Below, piece after piece: positions 43,347-54,450 of a DNA stretch of 64,000 nucleotides (position 1 is the first letter of the stretch; each line of letters opens with the position of its first letter). This DNA comes from Gliomastix tumulicola (Eukaryota > Ascomycota > Sordariomycetes > Hypocreales > Bionectriaceae): NCBI GenBank assembly GCA_001599755.1, contig BCHX01000007.1:620001-684000 (forward strand). Direction: 5' to 3'. The position numbers and the translations under genes were made by a program. The notes under the pieces are model-generated. The model was given only the letters and a program-made list of their open reading frames with translations, was not told where the DNA came from and ran no database searches.

Positions 43347-44512
43347 ATGGCGTCTTCAATTATCGACCAGGCCAAGGTTAGAGACGAGAAGTTCTCTCTT
43401 CATCCGACCATCCCTTCCAGGACTAACACGCCCGCCTAGAACACCATCGCGGAGAACCTGGGAGGCCCAGCGTCCAAGCTCGCCACCCACCAATTCGCTC
43501 TCGACCAGACACCTGATCTTACTGGCAAAGTCGCCGTCGTCACCGGCGGCAGCGAAGGCATCGGCTACGGCGTCACGCATACACTGCTCAGCCATAACAT
43601 CGCCAAGCTGTACATCCTCTCCATGTCTAAGGATGTCGTGGACGGGGCAAAGCATGCCATCGCCAAGGACATGGGCGACAGCGTGGCCGAGCGGACCGTG
43701 TGGCTGCAGTGCGATCTGAGCGACTGGAAGCGCGTCAAGGACGTCGCGGAAAAGATCAAGGCGGACGAGAAGAGGCTGGATATCCTGGTGAACAACGCCG
43801 GCCGGGGCATCATGACGTTCCAGCTGACGGATTACGGGGTCGATCGACACATGGCGCTGAACCACATGGGGCACGTTGTTCTGACGTCGCATCTGCTGCC
43901 GCTGATGAAGCAGACGGCTGAGGCGGGGGATGTGGTCAGGATCGTGAACCTGGCTAGCAACCTGCACGAGAGCGCGCCCAAGGAGACCAGGTTTGAGAGT
44001 CTGGACGAGCTCAACAAGGACATCGGGCCCAATCCGCAGTACGGGAGGACGAAGCTTGCTGCGATCTTGTATGCGCGGTACTTTGATCGGAAGGTGACGC
44101 AGCACAATCACCCGAACGTGCTGATGAATGCGACGCACCCGGGCATCGTCAGCACCAAGATGAGCATTGAAGACATCCATGAGCCGTGAGTCTGGGTCCC
44201 AGTAGCCCCGATTCAATCATTGCTGATCAGCGTAGATACCCTCTTGGCGGCTACGGAATGTCGGTCGGCCTCGAGCCCTTCAAGAAGGACCAGTTTGAGG
44301 GCGCTGTCAGCACCGTCTACGCCGCGACGACCACAGACAAATCCGGGCAGTATATCTGCCCCCCAGCAGTCCCCGAGCCCGGCAGCGCTATGTCACAGGA
44401 TGAGAAGCTCGCCGACAACCTGATGGAGCTCACGCGGAAGGTCGTCATGGACAAGACGCGCCGGGAGTCAGCCGATCAGGGCTGCCCGTTCGACGATCTG
44501 GTGTTGCACTGA
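43347..44512 (+). CDS. Short-chain dehydrogenase/reductase
   Basis: Three exons (43347-43376, 43440-44185, 44236-44512) give 350 aa. NAD(P)-binding motif VVTGGSEGIGYG lies at about residues 43-54, NNAG is in ILVNNAGRG, catalytic Ser is in VNLASNLHE and the YxxxK pair in YGRTKLA. The overall pattern fits retinol-dehydrogenase/WWOX-like fungal SDRs. The substrate is unknown. The first exon is only 10 codons from the chosen ATG. In-frame ATGs upstream (43191, 43245) remain open and the stretch from 43245 is Arg/Ser/Thr-rich with no acidic residues, like a mitochondrial presequence. A TATA box allows either start. Introns are 63 and 50 nt. Confidence 0.92.
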
Positions 44513-44963
44513 GATCCCGCCCTTTGTCTGTCTCTCACTGTGTAGATATCTAATCATGGAGGGGTCCATTTTAGAGTTATGCTTTGAAATATCATTGATA
44601 CGAGTCCGAGAGATACGGTGCGCCGCTAATGCGTGTGATCTGCAGCTTTAGTGCCTCACCTGCCTGATATGGAGTGCCATACAAGGGCCGCCGGGGCTTA
44701 TCCCACGCCCGAGCCAAAAGATCCCTTCCTCGCCTGGCGTGATGCATCCCGGCGATGGCTCTGCTGTGTCTGCAGAAGCTGTTACCCCTCTGGCTTGGCT
44801 TGGGACCCTGTAGACACCTGCCTTGATCGTCGCGCGGTATTCGGACATAAAGAACCGTCCGCCCTCCTTGATGTCGTGATTTTCTGCACTTTTTGGATCC
44901 TCTTGTCGCCTGGATTGACTGTAGACCACTTGATAGACGCAGAGGAGTAGACGACTGGGAAAG
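44513..44963. other. Intergenic
   Basis: 451 bases holding the SDR 3' end and L-amino-acid oxidase promoter. No other feature recognised. Confidence 0.5.
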
Positions 44964-47374
44964 ATGAGGTTCTCCGCACTCGGTGGTCTGGCGACGGCCA
45001 CGCTTGTCAGCGCTCACGCGACCACAGGCCCGGTACGTATCGAGGCCCGATCAGCTATCACATCGCGTGCTACCAACCTGCACATTGACTACAGCGCTGC
45101 GCTCGAGGGCACCAGTATTGCCTTCACGTACGGCTCCTGCAGTGACGCCTCTGAGTTCGACGCCGATCATGTCGTTGCATCCCGTCGTAATGCCGGACCC
45201 AAGGCCTCCCACCGCCTCGTCTGGGTGCTCCCCAAGGACCTGTCCGAGTCAGGCGGCTGCGTATCCGCCTGGGGCTCGGATGGACAGCTCTTGGGTCGCA
45301 GCGAGTCGTTGGATGTCACGGAGGCAATCCGTAGCAGCAAAGCCAAACGACACCTCGGGAGACGGCAAGAAGGAGACGGAATCGAGATGACACCCGAAGC
45401 CGGTTTCGACGTTTACGGCACCTGGTTTGACGGCGTAGCAGCCCTTGAAGGCAAGGACAGCGGCCACATTGACCCCGAGGCAGCGAAGAACAAGGAGATC
45501 GCCATCGTTGGTGGAGGAATGTCCGGTCTCATGACCTACCTCGTCCTCTCCCAGGCCGGCTTCACCAACCTCACCATCCTCGAAGCCAGTGGACGTCTCG
45601 GCGGCCGTGTGCACACTGAGTATCTCTCCGGCGGACCATCAGACTACTCATACCAGGAGATGGGACCGATGCGCATCCCGCAGAACATAACCTTCGGCAA
45701 CTCGACGTATGACATCTCGGATCAGTACATGTTCTTCCAGGTCGTCAAGGAGATCAACCGGATCAACAAGGACAACGGACACGCTGACCTCGCCGTGAAC
45801 CTCATTCCTTTCATCCAGAACAGTGTCAACGGCCTCGTGTACGTCAACGAGAACAAGCTGGAAAATGGACTGCCGCCGACAGTCGGTGACGTGAGGGAGG
45901 ATCCGTCGCTGGGAGCCACGAGGCCTGCCATCCCAGACAGTGCGGTCGAGCTTGGGGAGAAGTCGGATGCGCTGCTGCCGGGGCAGGACTTCATGGTCGA
46001 GATCGCAGCCAACATGTGGGCTGCGCACTCCCACTTTATCAGTGTGTACATCGTTCCTCACGCCCGTTCATGACACTGGAGACTGACACGCTTCTAGAAA
46101 ACGGAGGCCCTGCTGGTCTTCCTGGCGACCAATGGTCTGAGTTCCACTTCCTCGTCAACTACCTCAACGGCACGGTGGCCGATGCCAACGCCGTGATTGG
46201 TTCCAACGGTTACTACAACTACTTGGATTACGTGGGTTGCTCGCCTTTTACTGATGAGACCTATGCTGACCTTGCTCGTAGTTCTACTACGGGGTCCTGT
46301 TCGCGTCATCGGTCAAGATGAATACCATCGACGGAGGTGAGTACTCCTAGCATCTTGTCTACACCCAATACTGACTCCCCCAGGCATGAACCGACTCCCG
46401 CTCGCCTTCCACCCCCTCGTCGACGACGACCTCCGCCTCGACAGCAAAGTCGAACGCATCAAGTACCGCAACGACACGGACCGCCTCACTCTCTCCTGGC
46501 GCGCCAACTACACCGAGCCAACCCTCACCTCCGCCTCCTTCGACTACGCCGTCATCTCCGCGCCCTTCACCGTCGTCAGGCGCTTCCGCCTCCCGCCGCT
46601 CCCCTACGCCATCACCAACGCCATCAGCAGCCTCCCCTACAGCACCGCCTGCAAGGTCGCCCTCGAGTACCGCACGCGCTTCTGGGAGAAGTTCGACCGC
46701 CCCATCTACGGCTCGTGCTCGTCATCGACGGACATCCCGGGGATCGGGAGCATCTGCTACCCGTCGTACAATATCAACGGCACGGGGCCGGCGTCGTTGC
46801 TCGCTTCGTACGAGTTCAGCGCGGACTGGACGGCGGTGCCGGAGGAGCAGCATGTGCAGTATGTCGTGGATGCGATGATTGAGATTCACGGCGAGGTGGC
46901 GAGGGAGGAGTACACTGGGAAGTATAGCCGGAAGTGCTGGACGCTGGACGAGTTCACTGGTGGTGGCGGATGGGCGTCGCCGGCGGTTGGGAATCATGAG
47001 GTGTATCTGCCGGAGTATTTCAAGGTGCACAGCAAGGTGAGTCTAAGTTCACTCCTGTTCCGGCACTATGATATGTGGCTGACGGCTTTTCCTAGCTCAT
47101 CTTTGTGGGAGAGCACACCTCGATCACGCACTCCTGGATATCAGCCGCACTCGAGTCTGGTCTCCGTGGAGGCGTCCAGCTTCTGCTTGGTGAGTTTGAG
47201 AAATATTATGGAGAGATTGAGATCTTGCTAATTGAGCGTTAATCGCAGATCTCGGACTTGTAGACGAGGCCAAGGAGACGGTTGAGAAGTGGGTGGCCAG
47301 GTTCATTAGCATTGTAAGTCCCTCTAACGATTGTGTATGGAAGCCGTTGTCAAATGCTAACGAGAAAGCAGTGA
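44964..47374 (+). CDS. L-amino-acid oxidase (flavin amine oxidase), secreted
   Basis: Exons 44964-46041, 46098-46231, 46282-46336, 46384-47036, 47096-47189, 47249-47313 and 47372-47374 give 693 aa, the usual length of fungal LAAOs. It oxidatively deaminates L-amino acids to keto acids, ammonia and H2O2. A signal peptide (MRFSALGGLATATLVSAHA) and a long pro-region precede the FAD dinucleotide motif IAIVGGGMSGL (glycines 183-188). The motif is followed by LEASGRLGGRVHT and by the substrate-side QEMGPMRIP. The C-terminal FAD motif is FVGEHTSITHSWISAALESGLRG. The last intron (47314-47371) ends directly before TGA, so the final exon is just the stop codon. If it is not spliced, translation would add about 31 residues. 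The other splice sites are forced by frame. Confidence 0.93.
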
Positions 47375-47746
47375 GTAACCTAGCAGATAAGAATGGTGAA
47401 ATAAATAAATGAACAGGCTCACCCATTAGAACAAAATATTGTAAGCGATTGGTGCTGATCACTCGTATTGGGGTGAATATCAACGTGATCCAGCGACGAT
47501 CAGCCACGCTACTGCAGGCATGTTTCATACATCCCATTCCTTAGGCTCCAAGCGCCCGTCTCTCCTCAGTGACTTCGCCATTGATTTGTCTTGAACTGCA
47601 CTGAAACGGTCGGAACAGAGTGCCGGATATGTCAGCCACGACGTCACCAAGCATCAGCACCATTCCCTTAGCGCGCGGCCATAAGAATTCCAACGCTCGC
47701 GCTTCGGACCTTGAAACCTCCCCCGAACAACACTCACTATTCCAGC
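47375..47746. other. Intergenic
   Basis: 372 bases of 3' flank and promoter; no feature recognised. Confidence 0.5.
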
Positions 47747-48226
47747 ATGTCTGTTGGAAAGATCCTCCTCACTGTCGACGCCCTCGGGCTGCTCTTCGGA
47801 GCGCCCATTGCTGACATGAACGAGACGCACCAGTACAACCCTCGCTGGCCTCCTCACGCAAAGTATCCTGCCCCCTCTGTCTGCGTCCTCACCGCCGTTT
47901 GTCTAACCCTTCGCAGATTCCACAACGGTCAGACGATCTCGCTCTCCGTCATGCTCGGCCTTCTCACTCTGTACCACACCTGGCGTCCAACGCCATCCTC
48001 CTTCTCGTCGCCCGCGGCGGCTGCTGCGTTCCGGAGGCAGTCGCTCGATCTTGCGGTCATACTCGGGTCAATCTACTGGCTTGCCGGGTTCTTCGCGATC
48101 CTGTTTCCCGGGGCCGAAGGTCTTGATCCGGAGTTCGGAGGTCCGGGATTTCCGCAGGCGTGGATCTTTGGAGGCTTCATGGCAACTGGTGTTGCAGGAT
48201 GGCTTGTTGCCCGAGGTGGCGCCTAA
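47747..48226 (+). CDS. Small four-helix membrane protein of unknown function
   Basis: Two exons (47747-47862, 47917-48226) give 141 aa. The 54-nt intron has no stop in frame, so an unspliced 159-aa reading is also open; splicing joins HAKFHNGQTISLSVMLGLL, which looks like the family pattern. Four hydrophobic segments are visible: ILLTVDALGLLFGAPIA, LSVMLGLLTLYHTW, LDLAVILGSIYWLAGFFAILF and AWIFGGFMATGVAGWLV. It resembles a widespread fungal small-membrane family (I believe annotated DUF6640, not verified). No catalytic motif is seen. Confidence 0.78.
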   Translation: MSVGKILLTVDALGLLFGAPIADMNETHQYNPRWPPHAKYPAPSVCVLTAVCLTLRRFHNGQTISLSVMLGLLTLYHTWRPTPSSFSSPAAAAAFRRQSLDLAVILGSIYWLAGFFAILFPGAEGLDPEFGGPGFPQAWIFGGFMATGVAGWLVARGGA

Positions 48227-48414
48227 GGCCGGAGAACATGGCATGGAGGCAGGTTATTCAAGTCATGTACAGTTCATTTTTCTATATACGAAGTCATTCA
48301 TGAGATGCATGCACCGCCACCCGAGACACACACACAGAGCCAAAGAACGATATGCTCCATGCTTCCAATCCAAGCAGCAATCCATCTCAACGCCCTTGTC
48401 CTCCCTCGTGACAT

Positions 48415-49918
48415 TCAAGAAGACGCGCTAAGAACGACGGGCTCGCCATTGGTGATGCTGAGGCAGATGTTGCCGTCCCCGTCAGACGTCTTCGTGTCTC
48501 CCTCGCCGAACAGGACCTCCCACGAGCCGTTGGCGCGGCCCGTGCTGAAGCAGTGCTCGCCGCTGCTGCCGGAGCCGCCGTTGACCGTGAGGACGATGAG
48601 GTCGCCTCCCGCACGGCTCCAGGCGTAGGCGTTGTCGGCCGTGTACAGGTGGTTGTGCTCGTCGCCGGGGAGACCGCCGTGGGCGTGGCGCGCGCCGTTG
48701 AAGGCCGTGAGGGCGCCGTAGAGATCGGCACCGGTATCGAAGCCGGAGCGCCAGAGATCCTCGCGGTTGGCAGGGTCGTTGCCGCCGGCGTAGCCCTGCT
48801 CGCTGCCGTAGTACACGATGGGGATGCCGCGGGACAGGATAACGAAGGCGAGGGCGTTCTTGAACAGCGAGACGTCGTTCTTCTGGCTCAGCCAGCGCGG
48901 GTTGTCGTGGTTATCGAGGAAGGAGGCCAGCGCCGCCGGGTTCGAGAAGCGCGAGCCGACGGTGTCGATCATGTTGGCCAGCTCCTGCGACGAGCCCGTC
49001 TGCTGGTAGAAGCGGTTCATCGGGTAGTACGTCGCGTAGTCCAGCAGGCCGCCGAGCAGGCCGTCGTAGCCGAGCAGGTACTCCGGGTCGCCGTCCCAGA
49101 CCTCGCCGACGGTGTAGACGCCGCTGGCGGCCGCGAACTCGGGCCAGAAGGGCTTGCCGACGTGCTTGACCGTGTCGATGCGCAGGCCGTCGAAGCCGTA
49201 CTCCTGGACGATCCAGCCCACCCACTCGTTGAGGGCGTCGATGACGGCCGTGTTCTCGGTGTCGAGGTCCGGCAGGTTGGCGATGCGGCACTGCTCGATG
49301 CTGTTCTGGTCGTCGTAGTTGATGTCGCAGTCCGGGTGGTAGGAGCTCGCCTGGTTGAGCGGCTCGGGCGCGAAGGTGCTGATGTCGCCGTCGCCCATGT
49401 GGTTGGCCACGACGTCGAGCATCACCCAGATGCCCTGGGGGAGGAGGTCAGCGAATAGGTAGACAGGAGGCGAGGGGAAGGATGAGTACGCACCTTCTCG
49501 TGGGCAGAGTTGACGAAGCTCTTGAGCTCCTCGGCGGTTCCGTAGTTCTCGTTGACGTTGTAGAGGTCCGAGGCCCAGTATCCGTGGTAGCCTCCAGGGG
49601 TGTCTAGATGCGAGGTCAGCGCTGCATCACCAAATTGGACAATGACGGAGAATACGCACTGGCAACAACGGGCGTCAGCCAGATGGCGTCGAAGCCCATG
49701 CCCTTGATGTAGTCGAGCTTCCCCTCCAGTCCCTTGAAGGTACCGCCGCAGTACGATCCAAGGCTGCCGCAGGCGTCGCCGCCGGTATCATCGCTGCTGC
49801 GCGCAATGCGATCCGTGAGGACGAAGTAGATGCTGCGAGCCTTCCAGGCCTCGGCGTCGGCAGCCAACGCAGCCGGGATGGCCGCTGCGCCAGCGAGGAG
49901 TGCTGGGAGAAGCTTCAT
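48415..49918 (-). CDS. Alpha-amylase (GH13), secreted
   Basis: Three exons (49660-49918, 49494-49603, 48415-49434) give 462 aa. It should hydrolyse internal alpha-1,4 bonds of starch. The signal peptide is MKLLPALLAGAAAIPAALA. GH13 regions are in order: VMLDVVANHM (region I), nucleophile Asp210 in GLRIDTVKHV (II), acid/base Glu234 in VGEVWDG (III) and Asp300 in FLDNHDNPR (IV). Positions are close to those of Taka-amylase (206/230/297). The protein stops after domain C with no starch-binding domain. Introns are 56 and 59 nt. A TATA box lies about 150 nt upstream. Confidence 0.96.
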
Positions 49919-51788
49919 TTCGGCGAATGGTGTGGAGCAACGGCGATTGACGACGGAGTGCAAAGCGTGTGTGTCGGTCAATTAGCTGATGATGTGCTCG
50001 AAGACGGTGATTGGTGAGGCGCTGGATGATGATTCACGGCCGAGAGAGAGCGGGAGACGGTCATGCCTTTATACCTTCGTCACCTTTGAAACAAAACTTC
50101 CTGCCCAGCTTGTGCATGATCGTCATGGACTCATGGCCTCCCCCAATCGTGTTACCCCAGATCCCAGCGGCAGTCAGATGGCACTTGAGACCGACCGCTC
50201 AGCTAAGCTTCAGCACTGACGACGCGCGAGCAGGATGTTCAGGGGCGGACACTCCGCTGTGCTTGGAAGGGGCATGGCGCTGCCCACATGTCGGTCCGGG
50301 TGTTGGAGAGGAGAGAGGATCACGAGATGGAAGTGTTTGGAGGCGTGGCTTGGGGGACGCGCGCGTTGGAGATTTGGGGGATGACGTGAGGAGTCACAGG
50401 GCTGTCAGGGGGAAAATAGCGAGTGCTGCACACCACTACGAGAGCCACAACTGCGCTGTGGCAGCGCTTTTGTCTCACTGGGGCATGGCGCCAAGTTGGC
50501 CGACCGACGAAGGCCCGATTTACGTTTCGGAAACAACGATGCATGAAAGCCGCCAATGGCTGTTTCGTTTCATCTGTGGTTCTGGCGGACTTCGGCTCCA
50601 GCTAGCACCATCCTTCAAAGCTCCTACAATGACTGACCGTCTGTCGCCCTCTCGGCCTCGTCGGCAGCGACACGGTGCACATCTTGCGCTTTCCAAAACC
50701 CCTTCCATCATGGACATTCACGATAAACACCATCTCCCCTCCCTTTGTCCATGATCACTCCTCAAACAGCACCCACAATTGCTTGACCCTCGGCAATCTC
50801 CCGGACTTTGCTAGGATCGCCCCTCTCTCTCTCTCTTCAGGCCTTCCCTCTCCGTGCCAAGATCATCCTCCGTCATGCATGAATTAGGCAGGCCAGGCAC
50901 CGATGACACTGAATTAGGTGTGGCCCATCCCCTTTTGCATGTGCTCGTCCGAGGCGCCAGTTGTGGCTGACATCCCCAAGCCCTTTCTCCTCGCACAATG
51001 ACGTAGGCAAACACCTTCCCAGTGCCTCCGCGACACGAATCAGGAAATGCGACATAGACGAAGACGAGATCAAGGGTGTCAGTCATCGCGGACCGACGCC
51101 GGCACTTGCCATCCATTCCGCTCTGGGGAACAAGCATCCCCAACAACCCCGGCATCTGTCAGATCGGTCCGGGGAAGACCAAGTCCATAGCCGACAAAAA
51201 CGACGCAGGTTCGTCGATCATTTCTATATTTGTTCGTACGATACCCGAAGCGAGCATGTGCTCCCAACCCTTAACCAAAGGGAGGCATGCTCCGACGTCG
51301 AGGCTTGGCTCTTTGGGTCGCTGTCGTCGGTCCGGCGAGTGGGATTTTGAGGGCTGGGGGAACGCTGCCAAGGGTAAGGCGAACGGGACATTTCTCGGCC
51401 TACCACCCCGATAATCGACAAGTTTCTTGGTGAGCCCGTCGTCCGATTAGTAGACTTGCATGTGTTTTCCTTGCGAGATGGGCAGGGGTTGCTGCACTAT
51501 GACGAGAGGTGGCTGGCTCGCCTGAACTCTGCCTTGCTTGGGTTGATGAGGTTCTTTCCAACACGAGCCGCCACCGACATCATTTATGTTTTTAGCAATG
51601 TAGTGTAGTATTCATCTAGCTAACGAAGTACCTGATCCCACTTCTCGTTCCTCGTGTTCCACTTAGTCATTGTTCCTCCTCCAGAAAGGCTAAAGCAAAA
51701 CGGATTGGTATCTGCAACGCGAATAGCCCAAGAGAAGTAGACAGTGCATCCGGTAAATCTGATCATCGTCCAATCCGAGCTAAATATA
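49919..51788. other. Intergenic, 1.9 kb
   Basis: Amylase promoter at the left. Short open frames on both strands overlap each other and carry no domain. No RNA gene recognised. Confidence 0.5.
50066..50075 (-). promoter_or_regulatory. TATA box of the amylase gene
   Basis: GGTATAAAGG on the minus strand, about 150 nt before the ATG at 49918. Confidence 0.45.
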
Positions 51789-52349
51789 TCATATGCCTCT
51801 AGCAAGGAGGCATAAAGCGCTGTAGATCAAGCGAACCCAGTCTCGGTCGGTAGATGGCCTGAGCAAGCAGGACAGCCGTGGGTAAAGATATACCGAGCTA
51901 TGGTGCCAGACGTTGAGCAGGAGAAAGACAAGACAGGGATTTTCATCCCAGAGTCGAGCGTAGTAGTGTCGAGGAATGAGCGTTGGCAGTGAGGCAAGGA
52001 TCGCAGCGGTCGTGTCTACCTCGGGCCAGACCTCGGGCTGGTCCATGGGGAGACCTCCGGCAGCAGCACGATATATGAGCACCAAGAGGTGCCATTGTGT
52101 GAAATGGCATACGGTGTGGAGTAAAGACTTCATGCCGCCTTTCAACTTGCCATAGTTTGTAGGTGCTTTCCATGCCAGTCGCGCCGGTCCAGGTGGTGTG
52201 GTGTGCGCGTAGGAGCAAAGCATAAAGAGATGAAGACAGGGTCCAAGGCAGGCACATGAGATAAATTCGATGCCCCAGATTGCCCAATCCCTAGGATTCA
52301 CCTGCTTCAGCGAGCTCAGCTGGAGGCCCAAGTTGTAGAGCGTTGGCAT
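51789..52349 (-). CDS. Uncharacterised protein A, paralogue of the gene at 61876-62481
   Basis: An intronless 186-aa frame from MPTLYNLGLQLSSLK; a longer in-frame start exists but lacks similarity to the paralogue. It matches the protein at 61876 by eye along its length: LYNLGLQLSSLKQ/LYKLGLGLASLKQ, ACLGPCLHLFML/LCLGPLLHAYLL, YRAAAGGLPM/YRTAAGGLNM, VDTTAAILASLPTLIP/VDTTAAILASLPMLIP, YLYPRLSCLLRPS/YLYPWVSRVLKPS. Two to three hydrophobic segments suggest membrane association. I recognise no characterised family. It forms the outer left arm of the mirror block. Confidence 0.75.
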   Translation of the reverse strand: MPTLYNLGLQLSSLKQVNPRDWAIWGIEFISCACLGPCLHLFMLCSYAHTTPPGPARLAWKAPTNYGKLKGGMKSLLHTVCHFTQWHLLVLIYRAAAGGLPMDQPEVWPEVDTTAAILASLPTLIPRHYYARLWDENPCLVFLLLNVWHHSSVYLYPRLSCLLRPSTDRDWVRLIYSALCLLARGI

Positions 52350-53075
52350 TCTGGAACTTTTCTGGTCGGTTGAGTATATGGAGGTGGAGTGCAAGGCGAT
52401 GGAGTTCCAGGTAGTCTTTTGCTGTGTAGGTCGGTTAAGTAGACAGGTGCCAGGTAAGCGAACGTTCGATGTCTGAATTGGACTTTCGGACACTGGAAGT
52501 AACGAGACAGGTGAGGCAGCCCCATGCTATTATATATATAGCTCCCAGCCTGCCACACATCCGGGTACCAGACTCCAACCAGCCTCGTGGCCGGTAAAAA
52601 AGTCTAAAGGAAGCCACCCAGCCACATAGTGGAAAGGGCCAGCTATGTTGGTAGTAGCTCTATCCCTAATATTAACATACTGTTTGAGAGAGGAGAAAGG
52701 GCTGCGCGAGCGTCCCTTTGCTGGCTGACCTGAGCTCGGCTGCTCGTTTGGAAGCGTGATAGTTGTTGCAGGCTGCATACAAGCAACCATATTGCCTGGC
52801 ACGCCATCAAGGAAGAACTCGTTTCATATACCCACTAACACAACCCTCGCGGCGTCAAAGCGGAAAGCAGTGGGATACTATGTCGCTGGTTTTTTTTTCC
52901 TTTTTTCGCTGCGTGTACACCCGAGGCTTATGTGGGTGGGAAGTCCCAGCTTTCACGATGAGCAAGATCTCTACTCGCGGATCAGACAGGACTCAATATA
53001 GTCACCGTGCGGCCATAGATAACTAAAAGGTTGGCTGTCATGCTGTCGGCGCCTCTCATACCCCTTGTTCTATCC
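52350..53075. other. Intergenic
   Basis: Promoter side of protein A, with an alternating AT run (about 52530-52541) that may be its TATA element, and 3' flank of the hydrolase gene. No gene recognised. Confidence 0.5.
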
Positions 53076-54226
53076 TTAAAGCTTGCTTGGATCTTTCTCC
53101 AACCGTTCCTCGACGCTCATTGCCGATGTTAGACTCATAATCTCGTGACTGAGCCTCAGCTGCCTCATACTTCTGTGAAGAGCGAACTTTTTCTGCACTT
53201 CTCCTCGCGCTTCTTCACAGTACGCCTCAAGTATACTCATGGCCATGACAAAGCCTGCCGAATGGGTGCCATCAAATTTCACCATCCCTGAATGGGTCGA
53301 CGCGATTCCAGATCTTTGCGTGTCATCGTACAAAGGTGCGGCGCTATCGCGAGACACTACAAAGTCCTGACCAAAGACTCCAAACTTGGTTGGCCTCTCT
53401 TCCCAAAATAAGGCTATATGCAACCCGGCCATTAAGGGCAAGAAGTCATCAGCCAAATTTTGCAGAACCTCAGAGTCAGGCTCCAGGGCCGCCGTAAGCT
53501 TGGTCTCCAAGGTCGGCAAACGCAATGGTTTCAGGATGGAAAGTACCATAGACGCGTGTCTTATCCATGTGGCCTTGGGGCTTCCGAGATGGGGAGTGCC
53601 AAAGAACAGAATGCCGTGGGTGTGGGTAAAAATGGCGTGCTCATGAGCCACCTTGTCGCCCATCTGAGCATTTGCATGTACCAGCGCCTGCTCAGAGAGT
53701 TAGCATCAGTGCTCTTTCATATACAATATGACTTACTCTTTTTACGACCAGGCCCCCCAAGGAGTGGCAAATGAAAACAATAGGGTTATTATCCATAGAT
53801 GATAGCTGGGTTACATCAGCATGACGGATACTTTTATGGTGAATGGTCCCGCGTACTCTTCGATCGGCTGCGAGACTGGCAACGAGCGTCCTTGCATGCT
53901 TGTAGATGCGGTCTTTGGAAGGCCTCTTCCCCTTCAATGTACTAAAGCTGGCATTGTAGCCCCATGTGAGGACTCGGGCCCGGGGAACATGTCTTGGCAG
54001 GTAGTCTGGGTGATTCAACCAGCATACGCCCGCGGTTTTGGCTGTCCATGTTTTGAGTCGATGTCCGCCAAGACCGTGCACTGCTATGATACTGAAGAGG
54101 TCAGTATTGACGATCAGGCGCCAGGATGTTTCTTCGGATGTTGGCCATGCCTACTTACTCAATCTCAGGTTGCTGTCCGGGTGGCGGAGAGTAAATCTGG
54201 AGCAGTCCATAATTTGACTCGTCCAT
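53076..54226 (-). CDS. Stand-alone alpha/beta hydrolase of the NLR-associated (SesB/PGAP1-like) type
   Basis: Four exons (54159-54226, 53857-54091, 53737-53805, 53076-53687; introns 67, 51, 49 nt) give 327 aa. The hydrolase fold shows IIAVHGLGGHRLKTW (oxyanion region), LTWGYNASF, nucleophile Ser116 in IVFICHSLGGLVVKR, ILFFGTPHLGSPKATW, and a late His in STHSGMVKFDG. This is the domain commonly found at the N-terminus of fungal NLRs, but here the protein ends after a short helical tail with no nucleotide-binding or repeat domain. The NLR 2.8 kb away carries a related domain without the serine. A lipase/esterase effector role is an inference from family context. Confidence 0.88.
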
Positions 54227-54450
54227 AGGCATTGATCGGTAGCTAAGGTACTTCTGAGGCACTCCGTGTCGGGTCGGATTACTGTGTGGGTAATTTTCAG
54301 CGTGGGTAGGCTGTTCATTATGTATGTCGAGATCATGGCGACCGTGCCACATGTGTTGGTTCAGCTTTCTCAGCTGGGCGGCTAGCGCAATCATTTAATT
54401 GGACTGGAAATTTTCCATCCTGTACAAATATGGATTGTTCTGCATTCGTC

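Noticed and set aside
47711..47746. Upstream extension of the small membrane protein
   Set aside because: The extension begins with TTG rather than ATG; the first ATG is at 47747.
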